Below are positions 1 through 8,255 of a DNA stretch of 64,000 nt, in pieces. Under the pieces are notes generated by a model that worked only from the letters and a program-made list of their open reading frames with translations, had not been told where the DNA came from and made no database searches. The position numbers were made by a program, and so were the translations under genes. The stretch comes from an uncultured Lachnospiraceae bacterium (lineage in GTDB: Bacteria > Bacillota > Clostridia > Lachnospirales > Lachnospiraceae). Every line of letters starts with the position of its first letter. Position 1 is the stretch's first letter. The stretch lies in the NCBI GenBank assembly GCA_947565425.1, contig CANOFW010000002.1, positions 124,001 to 188,000 on the forward strand. Direction: 5' to 3'.

Positions 1-432
1 GGGCATCTGATTCAACTCCTGGATATGCACAAGCTCCGGTCTCCATAGCAGACTCATCTTTTTCTGCCAATCCACCTTGGGATTAGCCCCCGGCTTACGC
101 AAAACATAGAAGTCCGGTCTGCCTTCCTCCAGCTCTGCCGTAATGATCCCCCACCAATTTGGCACATGTTCCGCCACATGATGCGCGTGACGTGTGCCGG
201 CAACAATATAATTGCAATCGCAATACTGATCGTAATCTTGCACCTGGCGACTTAACCTGGCATAAGTATCAGCATCACTCTTAATCTCTATGCCGCAGAC
301 GGCATTCGATAAAACCATCACCACATCCGCCCTTGACCTGCCTATTCTTTTCTCTTCTATAATGCGTATTTTTCCATAATACTCTTCCAGAAATTCAAAC
401 AATGGTTCCCGAATGTCTCTGTCGTACATCAT
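1..432 (-). CDS. sce7726-like PD-(D/E)XK nuclease-fold protein (3' end outside window)
   Basis: My translation of the reverse strand gives 144 residues with no stop, so the gene runs off the left edge. The start is the double ATG at 427-432. Asp36 in RADVVMV and the Glu49-Ile-Lys51 in GIEIKSD form the D...ExK core of a restriction-endonuclease-like fold, and the following QDYDQYCD and NYIVAGTRHA segments are what I remember of the sce7726 family. The function of that family is not established; some members sit near mobile or defence genes. It lies 18 bp downstream of a Uma2-type gene on the same strand, so the two may be co-transcribed. Fold assignment is fairly sure, family name less so. Confidence 0.6.
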   Translation of the reverse strand, partial: MMYDRDIREPLFEFLEEYYGKIRIIEEKRIGRSRADVVMVLSNAVCGIEIKSDADTYARLSRQVQDYDQYCDCNYIVAGTRHAHHVAEHVPNWWGIITAELEEGRPDFYVLRKPGANPKVDWQKKMSLLWRPELVHIQELNQMP

Positions 433-450
433 CTTCTGTAATCCTACTGC

Positions 451-999
451 CTATCCTATATCTATCTCAGAAAAATCAATTTCCAAATCTTCAAATATTG
501 CGGCTTTAACTTTGTCAGAAAACATATAATCCGTCATTTCTTCCTGTTCAAAATTATAAGTCGTAATACGATTACGCTCATAATCAACTATCCAATACTC
601 ACGAACGCCCGCCGTACGGTATTTAAACAATTTCTTTGCGTAATCCATCGAACGGCTTGAGGGCAAGACAGCCTCAATCACCCAGTCCGGCACTCCATTG
701 CAGCCCTTCTCTGTAATCTTGTTTTTGTCGCAAATCACCGATATATCAGGCTCTAAATAAATCTCATTATTCGCGTTTAAAAATACGGCAAATGGAGATG
801 GGAATACTTCACATGTGCCTTTTTTCCTTCCAATATAATCTCTTATGCGAAAAGAAATTTCCATGACAAGCCTCTGATGTACCATTCCAGGCGTTGCCAT
901 CATATACAGTTCGCCGTCAATCAATTCTGCCCTCTGCCCATCCGGTAAATTGTAAATATCGTCAATCGTATAACATTCTAACTGTCTTACTGCATCCAT
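451..999 (-). CDS. Uma2 family (DUF820) endonuclease-like protein
   Basis: A 182-residue protein typical in length for Uma2/DUF820. The motifs are in order: ELIDGELYMM near residues 25-34, YLEPDISVI with Asp85, DWVIEAVLPSS with Glu109, and KLFKYRTAGVREYWIVD near 123-139. Together they make up a PD-(D/E)XK nuclease fold. The biological role of the family is unknown. A longer frame begins at 1044, but the ATG at 999 has AAAGGAG nine bases upstream and is the better start. The gene precedes the sce7726-like gene in the same direction. Two small nuclease-fold proteins side by side is suggestive but not proof of a shared function. Confidence 0.8.
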   Translation of the reverse strand: MDAVRQLECYTIDDIYNLPDGQRAELIDGELYMMATPGMVHQRLVMEISFRIRDYIGRKKGTCEVFPSPFAVFLNANNEIYLEPDISVICDKNKITEKGCNGVPDWVIEAVLPSSRSMDYAKKLFKYRTAGVREYWIVDYERNRITTYNFEQEEMTDYMFSDKVKAAIFEDLEIDFSEIDIG

Positions 1000-1158
1000 T
1001 ATATCACGCTCCTTTTTCATATTATATACGATAATACTGCACATAACAAGGCTGCTTTACGCCCGACATGAAAATCAATGTAACAAAAATTTCCATTCAT
1101 ATTATTTCTTCCATGACAAATAATAACACCATGATAAGCGACAAAGTTTCGAGGCGGA

Positions 1159-1193
1159 CATCATTCCAGGGAATGAAGCCCTTCGGAATGATG
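1159..1193 (+). other. Stem-loop in the leader of the spore protein gene
   Basis: Nine-base arms at 1159-1167 and 1185-1193 (CATCATTCC / GGAATGATG) are perfectly complementary. They lie inside a weaker outer pairing of GATAAG near 1135 with CTTATC near 1196. The structure ends about 50 bases before the SASP start codon and has no following U-run, so it is not a terminator. It may stabilise or control the spore-protein mRNA. I could not identify a convincing sigma-G promoter upstream. Confidence 0.4.
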
Positions 1194-1242
1194 CCCTTAT
1201 CAGCAAAACAACAAAAAAGAAAAACATTTGGAGGTGAATCAA

Positions 1243-1464
1243 ATGACAAGCAATTCTGGTTCTAACACAAGTAAGATGGCAGTACCTCAGGCAAAAGAGG
1301 CTATGAACCGTTTTAAACAGGAAGTTGCATCTGAAATCGGAGTACCTTTAAAGGAGGGTTACAACGGTGACTTAACTTCTGCTCAGGCTGGTTCTATCGG
1401 CGGCGAAATGGTTAAGAAGATGATTATGAAACAGGAACAGCAGATGTCTGGCGGACAGCAGTAA
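1243..1464 (+). CDS. Small acid-soluble spore protein, alpha/beta type
   Basis: A 73-residue protein with the two conserved blocks of alpha/beta SASPs: FKQEVASEIGVPL near residues 25-37, which contains the germination-protease cleavage site, and LTSAQAGSIGGEMVKKMI in the C-terminal half. Such proteins coat spore DNA in the forespore and protect it from UV and chemicals, then feed outgrowth as an amino-acid store. The start at 1243 follows GGAGGTG with seven bases between, which is better than the in-frame TTG at 1228. The gene stands alone, with a structured leader before it and a strong terminator after it. It shows that the organism can form endospores. Confidence 0.95.
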   Translation: MTSNSGSNTSKMAVPQAKEAMNRFKQEVASEIGVPLKEGYNGDLTSAQAGSIGGEMVKKMIMKQEQQMSGGQQ

Positions 1465-1515
1465 TCAGCAATCCGCAAGAATCAAGCATCAAGAATATTG
1501 AAATTTGTAATATAG

Positions 1516-1562
1516 AAATCCCTCTGCTTGGGCAATGTGCCAGGCGGAGGGATTTGTTTTTG
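1516..1562 (+). terminator. Rho-independent terminator after the SASP gene
   Basis: AAATCCCTCTGCTTGG pairs with CCAGGCGGAGGGATTT (with G-U pairs) around an eight-base loop, followed by GTTTTTG. It lies 50 bases after the SASP stop and before the LytTR promoter. Confidence 0.85.
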
Positions 1563-1571
1563 CTCGTTTCT

Positions 1572-1601
1572 ACCACCTGTATTCCTAAAATAACCGTCTG
1601 T
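1572..1601 (+). promoter_or_regulatory. Candidate LytTR binding site (two direct repeats, 21-bp spacing)
   Basis: ACCACCTGT at 1572-1580 and ACCGTCTGT at 1593-1601 are direct repeats (7 of 9 bases) starting exactly 21 bp apart. They end 10 bp before the -35 box at 1612. LytTR-domain regulators bind paired direct repeats on one DNA face, and the second repeat fits the commonly cited LytTR half-site at all but one position. The placement suggests activation of the lytTR gene by its own product. Confidence 0.6.
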
Positions 1602-1611
1602 CGCAAATCTA

Positions 1612-1640
1612 TTGAAAGCAGAAATCTTTTTCCCTATAAT
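1612..1640 (+). promoter_or_regulatory. Sigma-A type promoter of the first LytTR/DUF3021 module
   Basis: TTGAAA at 1612-1617, a 17-bp spacer, and TATAAT at 1635-1640. The leader is short, running straight into AAGGAGGTG before the start codon at 1665. Confidence 0.75.
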
Positions 1641-1664
1641 GAGGTCACACAAGGAGGTGAGCCC

Positions 1665-2105
1665 ATGCAGGTAGAAATAAAAATCGACAGTTGCTACACC
1701 GAGCCTAAGGTCATTATCATGACTTCCTCGGTGACAGAAGAAGTCAATAACGTCCTAAAAAAATTATCAGAAGACACGTCGCAAATTATTTCCGGCAGTA
1801 AACATGGAAAAATTATGTTACTGGAACAGGCTGATGTGATTCGGATTTACGCGAACGATAAAAAAGTCTTTGCCGTGACCGGGGAAGGAGAATACGTCTT
1901 GCGCCAACGGCTGTATGAGCTGGAAGAACGTTTAGACGCGCGCTGGTTTGTACGGATTTCCAATTCAGAGATTATCAATCTGAAAAAAGCCAGCCATTTT
2001 GATTTAAGTTTTAGCGGTACAATCTGCGTCAAACTGTCAGACGGCACTACAACATATGTCTCCCGGCGTTACGTCTCCAAAATCAAAAAAATATTAGGAA
2101 TATGA
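1665..2105 (+). CDS. LytTR domain DNA-binding regulator
   Basis: A 146-residue protein made up of a short N-terminal region and a LytTR domain over roughly residues 45-144. Its marks are KIMLLEQADVIRIYAND, then RLYELEERLDARWFVRISNSEIINL, and the C-terminal VSRRYVSKIKKIL. There is no receiver domain, so activity is not set by phosphorylation. The start at 1665 has AAGGAGGTG seven bases upstream. A four-helix membrane protein starts ten bases after its stop, the standard arrangement in which the membrane protein restrains the regulator. The same arrangement recurs at 63108-64000, where the regulator is also 146 residues long. Targets are unknown beyond probable self-regulation. Confidence 0.88.
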   Translation: MQVEIKIDSCYTEPKVIIMTSSVTEEVNNVLKKLSEDTSQIISGSKHGKIMLLEQADVIRIYANDKKVFAVTGEGEYVLRQRLYELEERLDARWFVRISNSEIINLKKASHFDLSFSGTICVKLSDGTTTYVSRRYVSKIKKILGI

Positions 2106-2115
2106 GGTGATTACT

Positions 2116-2577
2116 ATGAAAAAGAAAATTATGTTACGTCTGGCCCTTGGTTTCCCCATTGGCGTTACCATTGGACAGATCATTTCCATTGTGATTTCTC
2201 TGATTTGGGCAAAAGGATATTACGCTCCATGCGTGCCTGAACTTGCCGTTGCCATGGGCAATGAAATTAATGCTATTGTTCTACAGACGATCCTCTGTGG
2301 GCTGCTGGGTATGGGCTTCGCTGCCAGCAGCCTTATCTGGGAAATCGAGCATTGGGGCATCACCAAACAGACAGCTATCTATTTCCTGATTGTATCTGTC
2401 ATTATGATGCCGATTGCATATCTTACTTATTGGATGGAACACAGCCTTGTGGGATTCCTGCGTTACTTTGGTATCTTTGCACTGATTTTTGCAATTGTCT
2501 GGGTGATACAATTTACAATCGGCAGGAAAAATATCCGAAAAATGAACGAAAACTTACGGTCATACAAAGAATCTTAA
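2116..2577 (+). CDS. DUF3021 family four-helix membrane protein
   Basis: A 153-residue protein with four hydrophobic segments (about residues 7-29, 53-75, 85-105 and 113-133) and a basic C-terminal tail, matching DUF3021 in length and layout. Its start at 2116 follows GAGGTG six bases upstream, with the upstream LytTR stop overlapping this site, so the two are translated from one mRNA. In the streptococcal LytTR systems the partner membrane protein antagonises the LytTR regulator. By analogy this protein probably holds its regulator inactive at the membrane until an unknown signal arrives. The role is inferred from family and position. Confidence 0.75.
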   Translation: MKKKIMLRLALGFPIGVTIGQIISIVISLIWAKGYYAPCVPELAVAMGNEINAIVLQTILCGLLGMGFAASSLIWEIEHWGITKQTAIYFLIVSVIMMPIAYLTYWMEHSLVGFLRYFGIFALIFAIVWVIQFTIGRKNIRKMNENLRSYKES

Positions 2578-2648
2578 AACATTTCCGTCTGGCTCTTGAA
2601 GCCTTAATTTCTACGGTAGCTGCCTTCGTATTTTTCAGGTAATATGAT

Positions 2649-2690
2649 AAAACGGGAATCTTGTATAGCAATACCTGATTCCCGTTTCGT
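2649..2690. terminator. Convergent terminator between DUF3021 and the chemoreceptor remnant
   Basis: AAACGGGAATC pairs with GATTCCCGTTT around a 17-base loop. It sits between two converging genes. The reverse-strand copy is followed by a T-rich stretch, so it may serve both directions. Confidence 0.6.
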
Positions 2691-2737
2691 ACTCTTATAT
2701 CTTTATATACCTTTTAAAACCTATGTATTCTTTACTC

Positions 2738-4188
2738 TTATTCTTTTAAATGGAATTTAGATACCAGCTCTTTCAGCGCGGTAGCCTGGCTTGAGAGCTC
2801 CTCACTGGCAGCGGCGCTGGATTCCGCTGAATCTACATTACTCTGGACAACAATGGAAATCTGTTCAATTCCATGGCTGATTTCCGCTGCTGTGACGGTC
2901 TGTTGCTGTGTATAATCCGCAATGTCAGCAATCAGGCTGTCCATCTCCTCTGCCCGTCCTGCTGCCGCCAACATAGAACTTGCCGTATCTTCTGCTGCAA
3001 CAACCCCTTCTTCCATTGAGCTTATTGTTTCTCCAAGAAGTTCTGTCGTCTCCTGAGCCGCATCCGCAGATTTGCCTGCCAAAGTCCGAACCTCTTCCGC
3101 CACAACCGCAAAGCCCTTTCCTGCCTCTCCTGCCCGCGCAGCCTCCACCGCTGCATTTAGAGCAAGAATATTTGTCTGAAATGCAATATCATCAATTGTC
3201 TTCACTATCTTGTGAATCGCATTTGATTTCTCGCTTATCTTTTGAATTACTTCGGTCATATTCTGCATCTTGGTATTGCTCTCTAACAGCCCTTCTCTGA
3301 CTTCTTTAGAAATACCACTGGCTTCCTGTGCGCCCTGCGCAATCTTTTGCACACTATCAGACACTTTTCCAATATGCCCGGCAAGCGCTTCAACCTCAGC
3401 CGCCTGCTCCGTAGAGCCCTGTGACAGGCTCACCGCGCTATTAGAAACCTGCGCCGCACCAGCAGCAACATCTCTCGATGATATGTTCATCTGTCCGATT
3501 ACAATATTAAGCTCAACCGCAATCTCATCCAAAGATTCCCGAATCTTCGCAAACTCGCCAATATATTCATTTTCCAGTTCAAATGCCAAATTCCCCCTGG
3601 AAATCTCCAGCAACGTATCTGAGATTTCATTGATATATTTTATGTAATCACGCAGCCTTACCGTAATCTGATTAAAATTATCCGCCAGGACGCCCAACTC
3701 ATCACCAGATCTATAATGGATTGCCTGGTTCAATTCACCTTCTGCAATCCTTGTAGCTACCCGGCTCATCTCTCTTACCGGCCTGCCAATAATCCGCCGG
3801 GTTTGAAGAATCACGAGAAGCGTTAATACAAGAATTGCTATGATCGACACCGTTACCATAGTCTTTGTCAAATTATAGAGTTCCGACAATACCTCCGCCC
3901 GCGAAACATATGCCACTGCTATCCAACTACTCCCTGCAACTTCAGCTATCTCGATGTAGGTATCGCCATAAATGCTAAGTCCTATATTCCCCGCCTGTAT
4001 CTGTTCACCTGCGTAGGAACACATCCCACCTGCCTCACTCAGCTTTTCTCCAACAACCGCCGCATCCTTATGTCCAATAATCGTATCGGTACGGGTATCA
4101 ACCAAAAAAATGCCGCCACTAATTTGACGGTAATTCCTAGCCCTCTTCGTTTCGTCTTTCCGGTTCTGATTGCTTTCGTCTGGCTCAT
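2738..4188 (-). pseudogene. Methyl-accepting chemotaxis protein, sensor half deleted and frame broken
   Basis: The downstream part (from about 4105) carries the end of an extracellular Cache-type domain ([17 protein letters not shown]), a second membrane helix, a HAMP domain and a complete signalling domain with the hairpin tip [20 protein letters not shown]. The upstream part in another frame (start ATG at 4188 with GGGAGAGG before it) is a chemoreceptor N-terminus, [16 protein letters not shown], entering its first membrane helix. The two meet at a run of seven A at 4104-4110: one extra base would fuse them, but the first helix and most of the sensor domain would still be absent. The likely history is an internal deletion of several hundred bases plus an indel. 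A short product from an internal TTG at 4105 is possible but would lack membrane anchoring of the N-terminus. Calling it non-functional as a sensor is a confident inference. Confidence 0.75.
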
Positions 4189-4238
4189 CTTGATTCCTCT
4201 CCCTTTTCTCTTCTTTGAATCCGACACCTTTCTAGAAA

Positions 4239-4267
4239 ATTATAGCATAGCAGCCAATATATAGCAA
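4239..4267 (-). promoter_or_regulatory. Sigma-A type promoter of the chemoreceptor remnant
   Basis: On the reverse strand TTGCTA (4262-4267), a 17-bp spacer and TATAAT (4239-4244) lie about 50 bases before the ATG at 4188. The promoter has survived although the gene is broken. Confidence 0.65.
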
Positions 4268-4323
4268 TCTTCATTTCTTTTATACATAGCATACAATTTT
4301 TCCATACTCGACCGCTTAACTTC

Positions 4324-4352
4324 TTTACAATCGCCTCTCTGTGCCTTATAAT
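4324..4352 (+). promoter_or_regulatory. Sigma-A type promoter of the CYTH gene
   Basis: TTTACA at 4324-4329, a 17-bp spacer, and TATAAT at 4347-4352. It is divergent from the chemoreceptor promoter 57 bp away. Confidence 0.7.
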
Positions 4353-4406
4353 GAAGTTGCTTCGCAACAATATTCTTATTTAATATTAAAAAACAGGAGA
4401 ATTTCT

Positions 4407-4853
4407 ATGGAAATCGAACGGAAATTTTTACTCAAGACCATACCTGACAATTTGAAAGAATACCCTTTTCATCAAATTGAGCAAGGCTACTTGTGCACTG
4501 CCCCGGTAGTACGCATCCGCAGGCAGGATGATGAATATTATCTTACTTATAAATCCAAAGGACTCATGGTGAGAGAGGAATATAATCTGCCCCTTACGAA
4601 AAAAGCTTATGAACATCTACTGCCTAAAATAGACAGTATACTAATTTCCAAGAAGAGATATTTGATTCCCATAGACTCCAAACTGACAATTGAACTGGAT
4701 ATTTTTGAGGGGGAACTGGCGCCCTTGATTCTTGCCGAAGTGGAGTTTTCCACGGAAGAAGAGGCAAATGCTTTCATTCCCCCCGAGTGGTTTGGCGAAG
4801 ACGTCACCTATTCTCCCATGTATCATAACAGCGTCCTCAGCCAAAAGAAATAG
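4407..4853 (+). CDS. CYTH domain protein (triphosphate tunnel metalloenzyme)
   Basis: A 148-residue protein that starts with the family signature ExExK (Glu2, Glu4, Lys6 in MEIERKF). It follows with the alternating charged strands of the eight-stranded tunnel: VVRIRRQDDEYYLTYK near residues 34-49, LTIELDIFEGEL near 92-103 and LAEVEFSTEEEA near 107-118. Bacterial single-domain CYTH proteins are mostly inorganic triphosphatases or have unknown nucleotide substrates, and a class IV adenylate cyclase is less likely. The start at 4407 follows ACAGGAG. The gene is alone with its own promoter. It is complete and shows no defect. Confidence 0.88.
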   Translation: MEIERKFLLKTIPDNLKEYPFHQIEQGYLCTAPVVRIRRQDDEYYLTYKSKGLMVREEYNLPLTKKAYEHLLPKIDSILISKKRYLIPIDSKLTIELDIFEGELAPLILAEVEFSTEEEANAFIPPEWFGEDVTYSPMYHNSVLSQKK

Positions 4854-4959
4854 AACAATATTTAAATCATTGATGAATGAAAAATATATACAACAAGAAG
4901 TTGCCTATGAAACGTTTTAGAAACAGGCATTAGGATAGGAAAAATTATACTGTTTCTAT

Positions 4960-5002
4960 TTGGAACTGGAATGGTAAAATATACTTACCATCCCAGTTCC
5001 AA
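4960..5002 (-). terminator. 18-bp inverted repeat overlapping the stop codon of the ABC ATPase gene
   Basis: TTGGAACTGGAATGGTAA (4960-4977) and its complement at 4985-5002 enclose a seven-base loop. In the reverse-strand RNA every position pairs, one as G-U, while the forward strand has one mismatch, so the signal belongs to the leftward operon. The stop codon of the ABC gene lies inside the stem. There is no immediate U-run, so it may act as a 3' stabiliser rather than a classic terminator. Confidence 0.5.
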
Positions 5003-5746
5003 CAGCCAGTTATTTAATAATCTCTCCCTATCTTTCTCTTTGATTTCTAAGTCTTTCGGACTTATATACTCGCCCTTAATGTTGCCGTCTACAAAATACA
5101 GCACTCTGGAACATTTTGCGGCTACCTTTGCATCATGGGTTACCATCATAATCGTTGTTCCTTCTTTGTTTAACTTCACCAGTTCCTCCATGACCTCATT
5201 TGACGCGGTTCTGTTCAAAGCTCCCGTAGGTTCGTCCGCAAATAAAACCCTGGGCATATTAATCATGCTTCTACAGATACAGGCTCTCTGAAGCTGCCCT
5301 CCCGAAACTTCATTGATGTCATTATCGGCGATGTCAATAATACCCAGCTTACGCATTAGGTCCTGTCCACGCTTGATCGTTTCCTTACGTGTCTCGGTAT
5401 TCTTTTTAGACTGCATCGCAGGAAGAATAATATTGTCGAGCACGGTCAGATTTTTCAACATATACATCTGCTGAAAGATAAAGCCCATTTCATCAAGACG
5501 TAAGTCTGCAAGCTCCCTTCCACCCATTTTGGCAATGTTCTTTCCACAGAATTCTGCCTCGCCTGCGGTGATGGAATCCATGCCCGAAACGGCATACAAA
5601 AGCGTTGATTTTCCCGAGCCTGACGGTCCCATAACGGCTACCATTTCGCCTTCGGAAACGGTAAAGTTCATATTTCTCAAAACGTTGTTCTGGCGTTTGT
5701 TCACGATATATGTTTTACAGAGGTCTTTTACTTCTAAAGTATTCAT
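4985..5746 (-). CDS. ABC transporter ATP-binding protein, antimicrobial-peptide/MacB type
   Basis: 253 residues with Walker A GPSGSGKST at 40-48, Q-loop FQQ near 91-93, signature VSGGQ at 147-151, Walker B VLFADEP at 167-173 and the switch His204 in VTHD. The length and the GENIMLP-like NIILPAMQ segment match the group of ATPases that work with FtsX-fold permeases. Its ATG at 5746 follows GAAAGGAAA and lies 15 bp after the permease stop. It is the last gene of the operon RR-HK-permease-ATPase, so it is expected to power the permease on the cytoplasmic face. Probable role: resistance to or sensing of cell-envelope-active peptides; the substrate is unknown. Confidence 0.92.
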   Translation of the reverse strand: MNTLEVKDLCKTYIVNKRQNNVLRNMNFTVSEGEMVAVMGPSGSGKSTLLYAVSGMDSITAGEAEFCGKNIAKMGGRELADLRLDEMGFIFQQMYMLKNLTVLDNIILPAMQSKKNTETRKETIKRGQDLMRKLGIIDIADNDINEVSGGQLQRACICRSMINMPRVLFADEPTGALNRTASNEVMEELVKLNKEGTTIMMVTHDAKVAAKCSRVLYFVDGNIKGEYISPKDLEIKEKDRERLLNNWLLELGW

Positions 5747-5760
5747 AATAGTTTCCTTTC

Positions 5761-8130
5761 TTATTCAATGTTAGCAGTATCAGAGGACTTGATTTTTCTT
5801 GTATAAAGCGAGGTCAGGAATGCACTTACGGTTGTTGTGACAAGAATGATTACAGGGAAGAACAGATACATTTCAACAGGATTGATCACGTAGTCAACCG
5901 CAAGCTCCATACCCGCCATTTTAAAAAGCGGATCAAAACATAAGTGAGTAAGCGGTATTGCAAAAATTTCCCCCATAATTACTGCAATCATTCCCACAAA
6001 TATAAATCGCAATGCGTGGTATGCATAGATTTTTCCGTTTCGTGTGCCCACGGCTTTCATGAGTGCGATTTCGCCCTGCTCCTTTGCGATAAAAGAACGC
6101 TCCATAAGTACGGTTATGAGTGCGGCTACTACGATTGTGAGAACGGCTACAAGGGATTTTACTGCATCAAGAGTTCCCGCGATACCGACCATATCCGCTA
6201 CTGCTTCGGCGCAGGTTCTTATATTTCCATAATCGGGAAAAATTCTCTGAATTTCTTCCATTCTACGTTCAATTTCCCTGCTGTCAGGATGATCCGTAAA
6301 GGTGATCTGCGTATTGCCGCCGCTTCCTGCCTGAACGTAATTGATGTACGCATCGGTGTGAAGCCTGATACCGCTGCCCATCATATTCATAGACTGGAAA
6401 AACGCCGAAATGATATATTCCTTATCTCCGTCAATAGTTTTTATCGTAACGGTATCACCAATAGTTGCGTTCAGCTTATCCGCGGCAATCCGTGTTATCG
6501 CGATTTCATCGGTACCCTGTGGCGCTGTTCCTGCCGTGTATTCGTACATATCCATTGTGGAGCCTGTGCCTTGAAAGATACAGATATTATTGCCCTCGTT
6601 TTCTCCGAAAGAGACGGGCAGGATAAACATCATTTCCTGATAGCATTTTGCGGGAATGCCATGTTCCGCAAGAGTCTGTTCCATTTCGTCAAGGTGCTTT
6701 TCAAGCTTTTCGTGTCCGTCTTCCATCATACATTCCGCAATGATTTTACTGTCCAGATAGATATCGCAGTCCGCCCATCCAAGTGATGCGGCGAGACTGC
6801 CGCTGTTTATGGTAGAAACCGTTGCTGAAAGTATCAGCAAAAGAGACAGACATAAGAAGAATGTAAGTGAGATAATGCCGTAACGCCTGGGGCTGCTTAC
6901 AATGTCATTCAGTGCAAGGAAGGGCGCCATCGGAAGCCTGGATTTCCCCAGACTCATAAGGCTCTTTTTGCGGAAACGCTCCCCTGTCTGACCATTTCTG
7001 ATCGCGTCAATGGGCGTTAATTTCTTCACCCTGCCTGTACAGCCATAGCAGAACCATATAATTACTGCGACGACGAGAACAGCACAAACAATGTTTACCA
7101 AAACCGGACTCTGATTTCCGACAATCATGTTCTGCGAAGAAACGCCCATAAGCATTTTACCGAAGGGGAAGCTCAGGGCAAGACCAACCGCCGCACCGAT
7201 TACAGAAAGTCCTATATATTTCACAAGGTATAAGCCCCGGATTTTGAAATTGCCGATGCCAATCGCCTTCATGACTCCGATTTCACGGAATTCCTCGGAA
7301 AGTGTAAAGGAAATGGTAAAACGTAAAACTACAAACGCTATCATTATAAGAATAATGCTTACTATAAGCAGAATACCTACCACGATCATATCAAAAACAT
7401 ATAAGAATTTCATAAGGGCTCTGTCCAGTGTAAGAAGGCTGTTCTCTACAAGCGGTTTGATCTGTGGCAGGGCCGTTTCCATATCGGAAGAATAGATGTA
7501 AACAAGCTTACCGCCGTAATATCTTTCCGTGTTTTCTGCGGAAAGAAAACTCTCAAAATCCTCCTTACTTATGATATAGCGGTAAAATGTTATCTGCTGT
7601 GAACCCAAAAGCGCATCCTTTATTTTATCCGCAAGAACAAATTCACGGCGCACACCATTTAATTCTATGGTAAGCTTGTCGCCCACATCAACCCCGAGCG
7701 CGTCCGCCTCGCCCTCCTGCATATAAAACTCGCCCTGCCTGACCGTTTCGAGGGTACTGCCATCGGAAAGAAAATAATTCATACAAATGTCGCTTTGAAT
7801 CAGATTCGTACCATCGACAACGATATCCCCATCCTCATAGATAAAATTCTCGGGCGATAAAACCAATACGTTCTCTGTTGCATAGTGATCTACTGCGCTT
7901 GCCTGGTTTAACGTTTCATCAATGTCAAGGGCAGAATTTTTATTCATGGCAGCGGCAAAATAATCAGGCGCATTTGCCATTTCAAAATAACTGTCCAGCG
8001 CCGTGGTAACATTAATGATATTGTTTACACTTGATGATACAAACATTGTGGCAAGAATCATAAATGATAGAAGAATAATATTCATTGCCCTTTTTCGTTT
8101 CAAGTCTTTTTTTAGTATGCTTAAATACAT
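5761..8130 (-). CDS. FtsX-like ABC transporter permease, two FtsX domains
   Basis: A 789-residue membrane protein with an N-terminal helix near residues 16-36, a large extracytoplasmic domain, then three helices with the FtsX signature EEFREIGVMKAIGIGNFKIRG. A second extracytoplasmic domain follows, and a C-terminal set has the parallel signature EQGEIALMKAVGTRNGKIY. Two FtsX units in tandem are typical of permeases paired with peptide-responsive two-component systems, although BceB-type proteins are usually shorter (about 650 residues). Start at 8130 with GGGAGG upstream. It lies between the histidine kinase and the ATPase, and a hairpin terminator separates it from the kinase, so it may also have its own promoter. 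Confidence 0.88.
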   Translation of the reverse strand: MYLSILKKDLKRKRAMNIILLSFMILATMFVSSSVNNIINVTTALDSYFEMANAPDYFAAAMNKNSALDIDETLNQASAVDHYATENVLVLSPENFIYEDGDIVVDGTNLIQSDICMNYFLSDGSTLETVRQGEFYMQEGEADALGVDVGDKLTIELNGVRREFVLADKIKDALLGSQQITFYRYIISKEDFESFLSAENTERYYGGKLVYIYSSDMETALPQIKPLVENSLLTLDRALMKFLYVFDMIVVGILLIVSIILIMIAFVVLRFTISFTLSEEFREIGVMKAIGIGNFKIRGLYLVKYIGLSVIGAAVGLALSFPFGKMLMGVSSQNMIVGNQSPVLVNIVCAVLVVAVIIWFCYGCTGRVKKLTPIDAIRNGQTGERFRKKSLMSLGKSRLPMAPFLALNDIVSSPRRYGIISLTFFLCLSLLLILSATVSTINSGSLAASLGWADCDIYLDSKIIAECMMEDGHEKLEKHLDEMEQTLAEHGIPAKCYQEMMFILPVSFGENEGNNICIFQGTGSTMDMYEYTAGTAPQGTDEIAITRIAADKLNATIGDTVTIKTIDGDKEYIISAFFQSMNMMGSGIRLHTDAYINYVQAGSGGNTQITFTDHPDSREIERRMEEIQRIFPDYGNIRTCAEAVADMVGIAGTLDAVKSLVAVLTIVVAALITVLMERSFIAKEQGEIALMKAVGTRNGKIYAYHALRFIFVGMIAVIMGEIFAIPLTHLCFDPLFKMAGMELAVDYVINPVEMYLFFPVIILVTTTVSAFLTSLYTRKIKSSDTANIE

Positions 8131-8210
8131 TCTTTTGCCTCCCTCTTGCTTCTGATTTGCTTCTGCAAGAGATATATTAACACCAAAATTATGAACTAAT
8201 CATTAATTAC

Positions 8211-8247
8211 AAAACTTCAGAGCCATTTAATCTAACCCTGAAGTTTT
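8211..8247 (-). terminator. Hairpin between histidine kinase and permease
   Basis: AAAACTTCAG (8211-8220) and CTGAAGTTTT (8238-8247) pair perfectly around a 17-base loop, and the reverse-strand RNA ends in GUUUUG. It follows the kinase stop at 8256 and could cause partial termination before the transporter genes. Confidence 0.6.
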
Positions 8248-8255
8248 CATACCCG

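Noticed and set aside
5944-6786. A 280-residue open frame on the forward strand inside the FtsX-like permease gene
   Set aside because: It is antisense to a gene with clear FtsX motifs, is rich in Cys, His and Phe, and matches nothing; it is a shadow frame.
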